In this document: positions 25,158 to 33,026 of the stretch, piece by piece
Numbering within the stretch: the first letter of the stretch is position 1
Layout: every line of letters starts with the position of its first letter
Source: Desulfovirgula sp.
GTDB lineage: Bacteria; Bacillota; Desulfotomaculia; Desulfotomaculales; Nap2-2B
Length of the DNA stretch: 40,920 nucleotides
Reading direction: 5' to 3'
Assembly: GCA_020725585.1 (NCBI GenBank)
Contig: DYES01000031.1
Location: 64,889 to 105,808 of the forward strand
Made by a program: the position numbers and the translations under genes
Notes under the pieces: model-generated
The model's database searches: none
What the model was told of the DNA's origin: nothing
The model's input: the letters and a program-made list of their open reading frames with translations, nothing else

Positions 25158-26456
25158 ATGCTCACTTTAACCATCCTGCTTTTGAGCCTGATCGCCCTGG
25201 CCATCTTCAAGAAGAAAATCTCCCCGCCCGCCCTCCCCGAGCGGCGCCAGCTGACGCAGGCTTTTTGGGGCCTTTGCGCCGTAAGCCTCGTACTGGGAAT
25301 GATCACCCAGCCGAAAATCGTTTACCAGGGCGCCCTCACCGGCTTAAACCTGTGGTGGAATATAGTTTTTCCTTCGCTCCTCCCCTTCTTTATCGTCTCG
25401 GAAATCTTATTGAGCCTGGGGATAGTTAATTTTATGGGCGTATTGCTGGAACCGGTCATGCGCCCCCTTTTCAACGTCCCGGGAACGGGTTCTTTCGTGC
25501 TGGCCGTGGGCTACACTAGCGGCTACCCGATCGGCGCCATGATCACGGCAAAACTGCGCGCGCAGAGATTATGCACGCGCGCGGAAGCGGAAAGGCTGAT
25601 GGCCTTTACCAATAACTCCAGCCCTCTTTTCATGCTGGTTGCCGTTTCGGTAGGGATGTTTAACAACCCGCAGCTGGGGCCGGTAATTGCCATTGCTCAT
25701 TACGCGGCCAACCTCACGCTGGGTTTTCTTTTGCGCTTTTACGGCCGAAACGATCCCGAAGTCATCAATCTTCCCGTAAGCCGGGAGAGCAACTTAAAAA
25801 GAGCTTTTGCAGAAATGTTTGCTGTCTACCAAAAGGACCGACGCACTTTGGGCAAAATTTTAAGCGACGCGGTCAGAAGCGCCGTTTTTAACCTTTTGAA
25901 CATCGGCGGTTTTATTATTTTATTTGCCGTCCTGATTCAACTTTTAACGGCCGCCGGATTTATCCACTTTTTGGCTCAAAAGCTAAGTCTCATCCTTACC
26001 CCTTTCGGGTTCTCCGAAGCCATCCTGCCGGCCCTTGCCAGCGGGATCATCGAAATGACTATCGGCGCCAAACTGGCCGCCGAAGCGGCTGCTCCCCTCC
26101 AGCAGCAGGTGCTCACGGTAAGCATGATCCTGGCCTGGAGCGGGTTATCCATCCACGCCCAGGCGGCCAGCATGATTGCCGAAACTGATATTCGCATGCT
26201 GCCGTTTGTTTTGACCCGCGTCGCCCATGCCATTCTTTCCGCCGCGTACACCTGCGTTTTATTCAACCTGCTTTCGCCCGCCACCGGCGTCTTCTCCGTG
26301 CGGGAATTTAACGAGTTGTACCGGAACTTTTCGCTCTGGTCGGGTTTGCCGCTGACTTTGGTCATCTTTGGCCTGACCACTGGTTTCATGCTGCTCGCGG
26401 CCGCTATTTTACATTTATTCACTAGTTTCCGGCTCATTTTTTTCCGGATTCGCTAA
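25158..26456 (+). CDS. ylbJ: Sporulation integral membrane protein YlbJ
   Basis: This polytopic membrane protein is required in Bacillus for formation of the spore cortex. About eight to ten hydrophobic segments are visible. Family blocks include NLWWNIVFPSLLPFFIVSEILL, GYTSGYPIGAMITAKL, MAFTNNSSPLFMLVAVSVGMF and GIIEMTIGAKLAAEAAAP, the last within the nucleoside-recognition (Gate) fold. I use the ATG giving MLTLTILLLSLIALAIF (432 residues). An in-frame ATG at 25122 directly abuts GGGGAG, too close for a normal site, and the frame is open further upstream. It supports a spore-forming host. Confidence 0.9.
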   Translation: MLTLTILLLSLIALAIFKKKISPPALPERRQLTQAFWGLCAVSLVLGMITQPKIVYQGALTGLNLWWNIVFPSLLPFFIVSEILLSLGIVNFMGVLLEPVMRPLFNVPGTGSFVLAVGYTSGYPIGAMITAKLRAQRLCTRAEAERLMAFTNNSSPLFMLVAVSVGMFNNPQLGPVIAIAHYAANLTLGFLLRFYGRNDPEVINLPVSRESNLKRAFAEMFAVYQKDRRTLGKILSDAVRSAVFNLLNIGGFIILFAVLIQLLTAAGFIHFLAQKLSLILTPFGFSEAILPALASGIIEMTIGAKLAAEAAAPLQQQVLTVSMILAWSGLSIHAQAASMIAETDIRMLPFVLTRVAHAILSAAYTCVLFNLLSPATGVFSVREFNELYRNFSLWSGLPLTLVIFGLTTGFMLLAAAILHLFTSFRLIFFRIR

Positions 26457-26569
26457 CTGCGCAAAAAGATTACCAAAATTGTCCTGTTATAATTAAGCGC
26501 GGTTTGCCAATAATAAACGTTGAAATCTACATTCAAATCTATGTTTACGAAGGAGGTACCGGCGAGAAA

Positions 26570-26869
26570 ATGATTCAGGCATGGAACGATTTTCAAAAGG
26601 GAGTTGAGGTTAGACCCGTAGGTTTTGACGAGGTGAATATTTGTTATAACGGCCTCCTTGCCAAGTCGGGGGCGGATCAGGTGTATCTGCACTATGGCTT
26701 CGGCGATCCCAAGGGGTGGTCCAGCGTAAATACCACCAGGATGGAGAGAAGCCCCCGGGGTTGGGAAAAAACCATCCGCATGCAAAGTAACCTGATGAAT
26801 TTCTGCTTTAAAGATTCCGCCAACAACTGGGATAACAACAGCGGCTATAACTGGACGGTCCGGGCTTAA
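26570..26869 (+). CDS. Stand-alone carbohydrate-binding module (CBM25/CBM53-like)
   Basis: This 99-residue protein consists almost wholly of a starch-binding beta-sandwich. EVNICYNGLLAKSGADQVYLHYGFG is followed by a WSSVNTTRM strand, GWEKTIRM and the aromatic NFCFKDSANNWDNNSGYNW. The last block, with its WDNN and NW, is characteristic of CBM25-type modules. There is no catalytic domain and no signal peptide, so it may act inside the cell, for example on glycogen (inference). GGAGGT lies 12 bases before the ATG, a long spacing. The stop codon falls inside the loop of the following hairpin. Confidence 0.8.
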   Translation: MIQAWNDFQKGVEVRPVGFDEVNICYNGLLAKSGADQVYLHYGFGDPKGWSSVNTTRMERSPRGWEKTIRMQSNLMNFCFKDSANNWDNNSGYNWTVRA

Positions 26870-26880
26870 ACCCGGACTGT
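26855..26880. terminator. Inverted repeat between convergent CBM and activase genes
   Basis: GTCCGGG (26858-26864) and CCCGGAC (26871-26877) pair perfectly around a six-base loop, and the stem can extend to ten pairs with one G-T. The TAA of the CBM gene is within the loop. No T-run follows on either strand, so termination would be inefficient. The placement between convergent genes suggests bidirectional use. Confidence 0.55.
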
Positions 26881-26884
26881 TCAC

Positions 26885-27865
26885 TTAAATCGCCGTTTTT
26901 CTTTCCACCAGGGCACCGGACCAACGGCCGCAGCGATCTCCCCAACGGGCGATGACGCGCCTTTCTTCCCTTATTTCAACCACCTCGCAGCTATTCGGGC
27001 AACCGTCGCAGGCAAAGCCGTCAGAGACAAACTCTACCTGCGCCACGTGAAACCCCTTAAAACCCGAAGGAAGGCCGCGAGCTGTTTTTTCTCTGGCCAG
27101 CAGGGCGGCCCCCACCGCGCCCATCACGTTATAATAAGGGGGTACTGTTACCGCGCAGCCCAGCGCCTTTTCAAAAGCTTGCTTCATACCGGCGTTGGCC
27201 GCTACCCCCCCCTGGAAAACCACAGGGGGCAATATTTCTTTGCCCTTTCCCACGTTATTCAGGTAATTGCGCACCAGGGCTTCGCACAACCCGGCCAGAA
27301 TATCGGACAGGCCGTAGCCCATTTGCTGTTTGTGGATCATATCCGATTCGGCAAACACCGCGCAGCGTCCGGCAATGCGCACCGGAGATCTGGCGAGCAG
27401 GGCCATTTCACCGAACTTTTCGATGGGTACGCCCAGGCGGGCGGCCTGCTGGTCTAAAAAGGAACCCGTCCCCGCCGCGCAAACGGTGTTCATGGCAAAA
27501 TCCACGACCAGGGAGTTACGTAAAATAATAATCTTCGAATCCTGGCCGCCGATTTCTATAATCGTCTGCACACCCGGAACCAGGGTAGAAGTGGCTACGG
27601 CGTGGGCGGTAATCTCGTTTTTCACGATATCGGCGCCCGTGATTACCCCGGCCAGGTGCCGGCCGCTGCCGGTAGCGCCTACTCCCCGGACCGTCACTTT
27701 CGGCGGGAGGCTTTCCGCCAGCTGCCTTAAGCCCGCCTGGATGGTTGCAATGGGCCGTCCCTGCGTCCGCAAGTAAATAGACTCCTTAATCCTGCCTGTT
27801 TCGTCCATAAAAACTAGATTGGTGCTTACGGAACCCACGTCTATGCCCAGGTATCCCTTAACCAA
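26885..27865 (-). CDS. ASKHA-fold activase for 2-hydroxyacyl-CoA dehydratase-like proteins
   Basis: Proteins of the BadF/BcrA/HgdC family use ATP to drive an electron from a [4Fe-4S] cluster into a partner enzyme. The 326 residues show GIDVGSVSTN (phosphate 1), GVGATGSGRHL, EIGGQDSK (phosphate 2), and the two cluster cysteines in NTVCAAGTGSFLDQQ (Cys129) and GRCAVFAESD (Cys168). A C-terminal extension adds CDGCPNSC (286-293) and a further Cys312, which simple activases such as HgdC lack. The TTG start has GGGAG eight bases upstream. It overlaps the stop of the upstream gene by eight bases, so the two are translationally coupled. Confidence 0.88.
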   Translation of the reverse strand: MVKGYLGIDVGSVSTNLVFMDETGRIKESIYLRTQGRPIATIQAGLRQLAESLPPKVTVRGVGATGSGRHLAGVITGADIVKNEITAHAVATSTLVPGVQTIIEIGGQDSKIIILRNSLVVDFAMNTVCAAGTGSFLDQQAARLGVPIEKFGEMALLARSPVRIAGRCAVFAESDMIHKQQMGYGLSDILAGLCEALVRNYLNNVGKGKEILPPVVFQGGVAANAGMKQAFEKALGCAVTVPPYYNVMGAVGAALLAREKTARGLPSGFKGFHVAQVEFVSDGFACDGCPNSCEVVEIREERRVIARWGDRCGRWSGALVERKTAI

Positions 27866-28970
27866 AGCAGATTCTCCCTTCCACGTTTTTGCGCGCCCTT
27901 TTTCTTTCCAGCAAATCTACGAAAGCTTCCAGCCTCGTCATTAAGCCCGCCTCTCCCGTTTGTTCGTCCACGGTCAGGCTGAGTACCGGTATATCCATCT
28001 CCGCGCTGACGACGGGCAAGATGCTCTGGGCGACGATTTCAGGCATGCAGGTAAAGGGGAGAAGGTGGATCACCCCGTCGTAACCCGCGCGGGCGTATAA
28101 TACCGCGCTGCCCACAGTTTCCTGCCCGTGCCCGCCGACAAAATGCTTCAGGTAAGGCCGCGCCGCCTGGCAGGCGTCGCGCCGGCTGCGCAGTCCTTTG
28201 ATCAGCCCAAACAGCATGTGGTCGTTCACCCATTCACTCAAATAGATCGAACGGTCCACCTCTACTCCCATCCTCCCCAACCGACGCTCAATGTCCAGGT
28301 TGGCAAAGGGCTCGAGCAGGGTAAAAATTTCCCCCACTATTCCGATCCGCAGCACATCCCGTTCCTCGATCCGCACAGAGCGCATTGTTTCCCCGGCCCG
28401 CCCCCTGGCCGCGGCCAGCTCTTCTAAGTCCGCCGCGCGCTCGATTTCTTTGAGCGCTTCCTGAAAAGCCCGGTCTGTGCTCCCCGGAACAATCTCCCTG
28501 GGTCTTAAACGGTGGGCCTCTCTTTCCAGCTCATCAACCGCCCGGATTTTCTGGTAGCCCAGTTTTATTCCCCTGTATACCCGCTTCCAGGAATTATTAC
28601 CGGTAATGGTCTTGATTCTGGATAAAAGCTGGCCGACGTGCCGCTCAGGCGGTTCCAGCACCACCAGTTCGTAACGGTAGCCCAGATCCCGCAAAATGGC
28701 GTGCTCCACCTGGGCATAGTAACCAAAGCGGCAGGGCCCGCATCCGCCCGCCATCAGGATGGTATCGGCGCCCAGGGCGCTGGCCTCGATAAAATTGCCC
28801 AGGTTAAGCTTCAAAGGCAGGCAGGCGAACTCCGGACCGTAGCGCGCGCCTAGGGCTAAGGTGCGCTTGCTGGAGGGAGGCGGGATCACCACAGCCACGC
28901 CCAGGTATTCCAGCATCGCTTTCACGCAAAGCCACATATGGCCCATGTGCGGGAAGGTTACTTTCACCAT
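27858..28970 (-). CDS. HgdB/DUF2229-like Fe-S protein, second gene of the activase operon
   Basis: The 370-residue protein resembles the 2-hydroxyacyl-CoA dehydratase-subunit fold group. Cysteines stand in EFACLPLKLNLG (Cys50), GGCGPCRFGYYAQ (Cys77, Cys80) and LPFTCMPEIVAQ, enough for a [4Fe-4S] cluster. The C-terminal SLTVDEQTGEAGLMTRLEAFVDLL block is shared with the preceding gene (LVLDEHSGEAGVFTRLEAFLDMV), so the two are distant paralogues. No true dehydratase substrate can be inferred. The ATG has GGAGGT five bases upstream. It is 25 bp downstream of its paralogue and overlaps the activase gene. Confidence 0.82.
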   Translation of the reverse strand: MVKVTFPHMGHMWLCVKAMLEYLGVAVVIPPPSSKRTLALGARYGPEFACLPLKLNLGNFIEASALGADTILMAGGCGPCRFGYYAQVEHAILRDLGYRYELVVLEPPERHVGQLLSRIKTITGNNSWKRVYRGIKLGYQKIRAVDELEREAHRLRPREIVPGSTDRAFQEALKEIERAADLEELAAARGRAGETMRSVRIEERDVLRIGIVGEIFTLLEPFANLDIERRLGRMGVEVDRSIYLSEWVNDHMLFGLIKGLRSRRDACQAARPYLKHFVGGHGQETVGSAVLYARAGYDGVIHLLPFTCMPEIVAQSILPVVSAEMDIPVLSLTVDEQTGEAGLMTRLEAFVDLLERKRARKNVEGRICFG

Positions 28971-28995
28971 CGATTACCTCCGCTAAATTATTGCC

Positions 28996-30033
28996 TTATG
29001 CTTCTTGAAATTTACCCCCCCGGAAGCACACCATATCCAAAAAGGCTTCCAGGCGGGTAAATACGCCCGCCTCCCCGGAATGCTCGTCCAGGACCAGATT
29101 TAAAAGGGGAACGGCGCCCGCCGCGCGGGCCCGCCTGTTAATCAGCTCGCCCGTCATCGAATCGGGACCGCAGCCAAAAGAAGTAACGTGCAGCAGTCCT
29201 TGCACGCGTCCAGCGTGTAAAAAATAAAAGGCCGCGCCGATCATCCGCTGGCTTAAGGTCCAGAAAAGACGTTTCGGCAAAGCTGCGGCTTCCGCCCGGA
29301 CAACAGGTTCAGGCACCTGGTCGGCAGTAATCACTTTTACCCCCGCCTGCTGCAGCCTCCTCAAGATGTTCATGCTGATAAAGGAATCGTAAATGTTGTA
29401 TGGGTGCCCGACAACCGCCACCATTGGCTTTTCTTCACCCGCCAGGATCATCTGCCCGGAGGATCGACCGGAAAGAGGAAAAGCCGCAGGAGACCGTTTT
29501 TTCCCCGCCGCTTTAGTGAGCAAGTTCATTGCTTCCTCGGGCATGAACCCCGCCTCCAAAAGTTTTTGGTACTCCTTCAAAACGGCCAGCCCCTGCCGGT
29601 AGGCCAGATAAACCCGCGCCGCGCTGGCGGTGAAAAACTTTCCCGCTTCTTTAAAGGCAGAAAACAGGTATTTGTTGCGGCGGTAAAGATTTACGTCCAC
29701 ATCGATGACGGGAGGCAAATGCGGAACAGTTTGCCGTACCATGTCGGGAAAGCCTAAAAACTTAGGGCAGATATATTCCCGGGAAGCCACGCTCACCAGG
29801 CGCGGCAGAAAAAGGTAATCTACCTTTCTGGCTAGCCCGGCGATATGTCCAAAAGCCAGCTTTACCGGCAAACAGGCATCTTCAACGGCCAGCTGGACTC
29901 CTTGATTTAAAACGGATTTTGTGGAAGGCCCGGAAACGACCACTTCCGCGCCCAACTCCTCAAAAAAGGTCCGCCACATGGGGAAATAGTAATAATAAAG
30001 AAGCGCCCTCGGGATGCCCACTTTGCTCCCCAT
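28996..30033 (-). CDS. HgdB/DUF2229-like Fe-S protein, first gene of the activase operon
   Basis: The protein starts MGSKVGIPRALLYYYYFPMW and has 345 residues. Cluster-type cysteines are in EDACLPVKLAFGH (Cys54), EYICPKFLG and SFGCGPDSMTGELI. This order is typical of the DUF2229 acyl-CoA dehydratase activase-related family. I chose this ATG because AAAGGG lies nine bases upstream and the family N-terminus starts there; the open frame runs 26 codons further. It opens a three-gene operon with its paralogue and the activase, an arrangement that matches the domains of large fused activase/DUF2229 proteins of other clostridia. Confidence 0.82.
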   Translation of the reverse strand: MGSKVGIPRALLYYYYFPMWRTFFEELGAEVVVSGPSTKSVLNQGVQLAVEDACLPVKLAFGHIAGLARKVDYLFLPRLVSVASREYICPKFLGFPDMVRQTVPHLPPVIDVDVNLYRRNKYLFSAFKEAGKFFTASAARVYLAYRQGLAVLKEYQKLLEAGFMPEEAMNLLTKAAGKKRSPAAFPLSGRSSGQMILAGEEKPMVAVVGHPYNIYDSFISMNILRRLQQAGVKVITADQVPEPVVRAEAAALPKRLFWTLSQRMIGAAFYFLHAGRVQGLLHVTSFGCGPDSMTGELINRRARAAGAVPLLNLVLDEHSGEAGVFTRLEAFLDMVCFRGGKFQEA

Positions 30034-30123
30034 CAAACACAACCCTTTCACCAAAAAAGGCCTCACCATGTTATTATGGACAATTCCGGCAATTGTTAAA
30101 CTCAGCAGCAAAAGGTATTTATT

Positions 30124-30229
30124 TATATGTTTCTAAATAAATATATGTTTCTAAAGAGGAAAGGTCAGGAAGAATAACGAAATAGAAAATACGAAATAGA
30201 AAATAAAAATATTCCAGAAAATATATTCC
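30124..30229. repeat. Three short tandem-repeat pairs in a divergent promoter region
   Basis: TATATGTTTCTAAA occurs at 30124-30137 and 30142-30155 (period 18). ACGAAATAGAAAAT occurs twice in direct tandem at 30177-30190 and 30191-30204. ATATTCC occurs at 30209-30215 and 30223-30229 (period 14). All lie in the 225-bp gap between the divergent DUF2229-type gene and the SDR gene. They may be operator sites or replication-slippage products. No matched -35/-10 pair is certain on either strand. Confidence 0.6.
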
Positions 30230-30258
30230 GGAACAAAGGAAAGGAGCAACCAGAAGGG

Positions 30259-31017
30259 ATGGGAGAATTCCATCGGCAGGTGGCGATCGTTACCGCCGCG
30301 GCGGGCGCCGGGATCGGGCAGGCCGTGGCGAGAAGTTTTGCCCGGGAAGGAGCGCACGTTCTGGTCAGCGACGCCCACCCGAAAAGGCCATTTCAGGTGG
30401 CCGAAGAAATTACGGAAGAGTACGGGGTGCAGGCGATTGGCTTTCAGTGTGACGTAAGGAACCGTGAACAGGTGGAAGAAATGGTCCGCCTGGCTAAAGA
30501 GCAGTGGGGAAGAATCGATATTCTGGTCAATAACGCCGGAATAGACAAGCCGGCGCCGGTTTGGGAAATGGACGACGAAACCTGGAGCCTGGTCATGGAC
30601 GTGAATCTGAAAGGCGCATTTTACTGCTGCCGGGCGGTTCTTCCCGCCATGATCAAACAAAAGCGGGGGAAAATAGTCAACCTCTCCTCGGTGGTGGCCT
30701 GGATGGGGGGCAGGGATGAAGGGGCGGCCTACGTTGCCGCCAAAGCGGGAATTCTGGGGTTCACCAGGGCCCTTGCCCACCAGGTGGGAGAGTACAACAT
30801 TAACGTTAACGCGGTAGCACCGGGATTGATTTACAATCCCTTCTTAAGCAGAGTGCGGCCCCCCGAATATTTCGAAGCGGTAAAAAAACAGATCGTCCTG
30901 GGCAGAACAGGCGCCCCCCAGGACGTGGCCGAAGCCATTTTGTTTTTATGCTCGGGCCGGGCCAGTTACATCACCGGCGCCTGCCTGTGCGTAAGCGGCG
31001 GCTGGTACATGTACTAA
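30259..31017 (+). CDS. SDR-family dehydrogenase, 3-oxoacyl reductase-like
   Basis: This is a classical short-chain dehydrogenase of 252 residues, NAD(P)-dependent. The nucleotide motif is VTAAAGAGIGQAVA (AAGAGIG instead of the usual TGxxxGIG). NNAGID (91-96), the catalytic Ser in NLSSVVA (143-144) and YVAAK with Tyr158 and Lys162 are all present. The C-terminal GACLCVSGGWYMY is in the usual place of G-x-x-x-x-V-DGG. The substrate is unknown; 3-hydroxyacyl-CoA/ACP or polyol reduction are possible. The ATG is 12-13 bases from AAGGAG. It diverges from the DUF2229/activase operon and may share its regulation. Confidence 0.88.
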   Translation: MGEFHRQVAIVTAAAGAGIGQAVARSFAREGAHVLVSDAHPKRPFQVAEEITEEYGVQAIGFQCDVRNREQVEEMVRLAKEQWGRIDILVNNAGIDKPAPVWEMDDETWSLVMDVNLKGAFYCCRAVLPAMIKQKRGKIVNLSSVVAWMGGRDEGAAYVAAKAGILGFTRALAHQVGEYNINVNAVAPGLIYNPFLSRVRPPEYFEAVKKQIVLGRTGAPQDVAEAILFLCSGRASYITGACLCVSGGWYMY

Positions 31018-31024
31018 GCAAAGA

Positions 31025-31837
31025 TCAATAATCAAACCAGCGGTGTTTTTGAAAGCACAGATAACGGTCGGCAATGTAGAGAAGGGGCTTGCGGACAAAC
31101 TCAAAATTATCCGCCAGGTATTTGAAAACCTCAATCGCTTGCGCCCTTGCCGAAGGGCAATGGTCTGCGGCCAGGCGGTAAAAGTCCTGGCCTTCTTGAA
31201 TATATTTGCTCAGGCTGCGGCGTTCTTTGCCCAGCACCGCCGGCCGGCGCTCCCTGCTGTAAGAATAACGGGTCTTAAGTTCAATAAATTCGGGAAAGAT
31301 CCCGGTCAAAAACAAGCAGACGTCCGCGATTCGCTTGTAGAGAGGAAACTTATACTCCTCTTCCACCAGGTCGGAAAGCTCCTTTAAATCATCCACGTCC
31401 AGGTCGGAATACCGACGCTTATAATATTTCTGGCCAATTTTGAAATAAATTACCGTGCTTTGCGTTTTCGCAAAAGAGCTCAACATATCGGCAAGATAAA
31501 TTCTTATTTCATCGTTCTTCAAAAAGTCCGATACTTTTTGGGCGTCAAAAACGGGTACGCTCGTAGTCAGGCCTACTTTCTCGTAAGTGTATGTTCTGGC
31601 TTGAATTTCCCGGCGGGCCTGACGCAGCAGGATTTCAAAGAAAAGGTAGGGCGATATTTTGATTAAGATCTCTTCCTCATTGGTTATACGTTGGAAAAGC
31701 TTGGGATCGTCGAGCAGGGCGTTGATTAAATCCGGTTTATCACGGATAATCCCCTTGATGTTTTCGAAATCACCGCGTTTTGTCACCACCGTCCGCACGA
31801 CAAAATCAAGGTCTTTCTCCGCTAACCTGATCTGCAT
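31025..31837 (-). CDS. Hypothetical protein, 270 residues, not recognised
   Basis: I do not recognise this protein. It is soluble, charged and mostly helical, with no cysteine cluster and no membrane segment. Notable stretches are MQIRLAEKDLDFVVRTVV, NEEEILIKISPYLFFEILLRQARR, SSFAKTQSTVIYFKIG, YKRRYSDLDVDDLKELSDLVEEEYK and KRIADVCLFLTGIFPEFIEL. The uneven codon content still gives one long open frame with GGGGG eight bases before the ATG, and the opposite strand offers only short frames. It converges on the SDR gene with seven bases between stops. The upstream DNA is very AT-rich. Confidence 0.75.
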   Translation of the reverse strand: MQIRLAEKDLDFVVRTVVTKRGDFENIKGIIRDKPDLINALLDDPKLFQRITNEEEILIKISPYLFFEILLRQARREIQARTYTYEKVGLTTSVPVFDAQKVSDFLKNDEIRIYLADMLSSFAKTQSTVIYFKIGQKYYKRRYSDLDVDDLKELSDLVEEEYKFPLYKRIADVCLFLTGIFPEFIELKTRYSYSRERRPAVLGKERRSLSKYIQEGQDFYRLAADHCPSARAQAIEVFKYLADNFEFVRKPLLYIADRYLCFQKHRWFDY

Positions 31838-32157
31838 TTTGTCGACCCCCGAGTAACTGTTTAACTTTATACTTTATAGATTATATATAATATTATATCA
31901 TTTTGGATTATCCCTGTTTAGATTATCCCGGCGGGTGTTTTCGCGCCCCGAACTTTCCGGAACACAAAAACTACGCAAAAGAGCATTCGCCCATTAAATA
32001 CTCGCCGGGTTCTCACAAAAAGCCCCCCTTCCTTGGTTTACATTTGACCGACGAGACTTTATAATTTATAGCAGCTATTTATTAATCCAGGATATAACGG
32101 AACCAGCGCAATGAATCCAACGCAAAGAATCTATTTTGGGGGCAAAGCGTAATTCTC
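31838..32157. other. 320-bp divergent intergenic region
   Basis: The region separates the hypothetical gene (minus) from pyrK (plus). The left part is AT-rich with a perfect palindrome ATATAATATTATAT at 31885-31898, offering several possible -10 boxes for the minus-strand gene. GATTATCCC is repeated at 31906-31914 and 31921-31929. The right part carries the pyrK promoter. The leader from about 32072 to 32157 shows no PyrR-binding consensus and no clear terminator/antiterminator pair. Confidence 0.6.
32037..32065 (+). promoter_or_regulatory. Sigma-A-type promoter of pyrK-pyrD
   Basis: TTTACA (32037-32042) and a perfect TATAAT (32060-32065) are separated by 17 bp. Transcription should start near 32072, giving an 85-base leader before the pyrK ATG. 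Confidence 0.75.
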
Positions 32158-32949
32158 ATGAAGCACTTTCCGGCCGTAGAAGTGATCAGACAAGAAATGG
32201 TCGCTCCCGATTGCTACCGTCTCCACCTTTTTGCACCGGAAATTTCCGCCTCGGCCAAACCCGGCCAGTTTTTACACATCCGGATCACGCCCGGGCTGGA
32301 ACCTTTGTTGCGGCGCCCTTTCAGCGTACACGCAGCGGACAGGCAAAAGGGCGAGGTTGCCGTGCTCTATCGCGTGGTCGGCCGGGGCACCCGGCTGCTG
32401 GCCGAAAAAAAGAAAGGCGAAACCCTAGATGTAATGGGACCTTTAGGGAGGGGGTTTACGCTCCCCGCGCCCGGCCAGAAAGCGGCCCTGGTAGCAGGAG
32501 GAATCGGGATCGCCCCCTTATTTTTTTTGTTGCAAACATTGGCCGGTTTAAAGAACAGCGTCCATGTTTTACTGGGCGCGCGCGTCGCGAAGGAATTGCT
32601 GCTGATCAGGGAAATTGGTGCGTACAAACCTTCGCTGATGGTCGCCACGGATGACGGTTCCCGCGGGCGCCGTGGGCCGGTAACGGAGCTGCTCAGGGAG
32701 CTTTTGGCGGAAAGGAAGGCGGACAGGGTTTACGCCTGCGGCCCGACAGCCATGCTCAAGACAGTCGCCGCGCTTTTACAAAAACACGGAGTAGACGGCG
32801 AACTCTCCCTGGAAGAGCGCATGGGCTGCGGAGTCGGCGCCTGCCTATCCTGCGTTTGCAAGACCAGTTCCAAAGACGGCACCAGCTTTGCTTATCGCCG
32901 CGTCTGCCTGGAAGGACCGGTTTTTCCGGCCCGCGACGTCATCTGGTAA
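32158..32949 (+). CDS. pyrK: Dihydroorotate dehydrogenase B, electron-transfer subunit
   Basis: It passes electrons from PyrD through FAD and a [2Fe-2S] cluster to NAD. The ferredoxin-reductase-type FAD domain has LLRRPFSVHAAD (about residues 50-61) and the NAD domain has VAGGIGIAPLFFLL and YACGPTAMLK. The C-terminal cluster motif is MGCGVGACLSCVCKT plus a later Cys in RRVCLEGPV. The length of 263 is normal. No good ribosome site lies close to the ATG; GGGGG is about 16 bases away, which is unusual for this region. It is followed by pyrD after 77 bp. Confidence 0.95.
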   Translation: MKHFPAVEVIRQEMVAPDCYRLHLFAPEISASAKPGQFLHIRITPGLEPLLRRPFSVHAADRQKGEVAVLYRVVGRGTRLLAEKKKGETLDVMGPLGRGFTLPAPGQKAALVAGGIGIAPLFFLLQTLAGLKNSVHVLLGARVAKELLLIREIGAYKPSLMVATDDGSRGRRGPVTELLRELLAERKADRVYACGPTAMLKTVAALLQKHGVDGELSLEERMGCGVGACLSCVCKTSSKDGTSFAYRRVCLEGPVFPARDVIW

Positions 32950-33026
32950 ACAGCGTCCCTGGCGGCGCCCTTGAAGTAGGGTAATAACCAAAAAAGAGCA
33001 AAAAGTTGGGATGAGGAGAAACCCCG

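Noticed and set aside
30151-30780. 209-codon minus-strand frame opposite the SDR gene
   Set aside because: Shadow of the SDR gene, which has all catalytic motifs.
32072-32157. Possible PyrR attenuator before pyrK
   Set aside because: AATCCAGGAT recalls part of the PyrR site, but the conserved GAG core and a terminator hairpin are missing.
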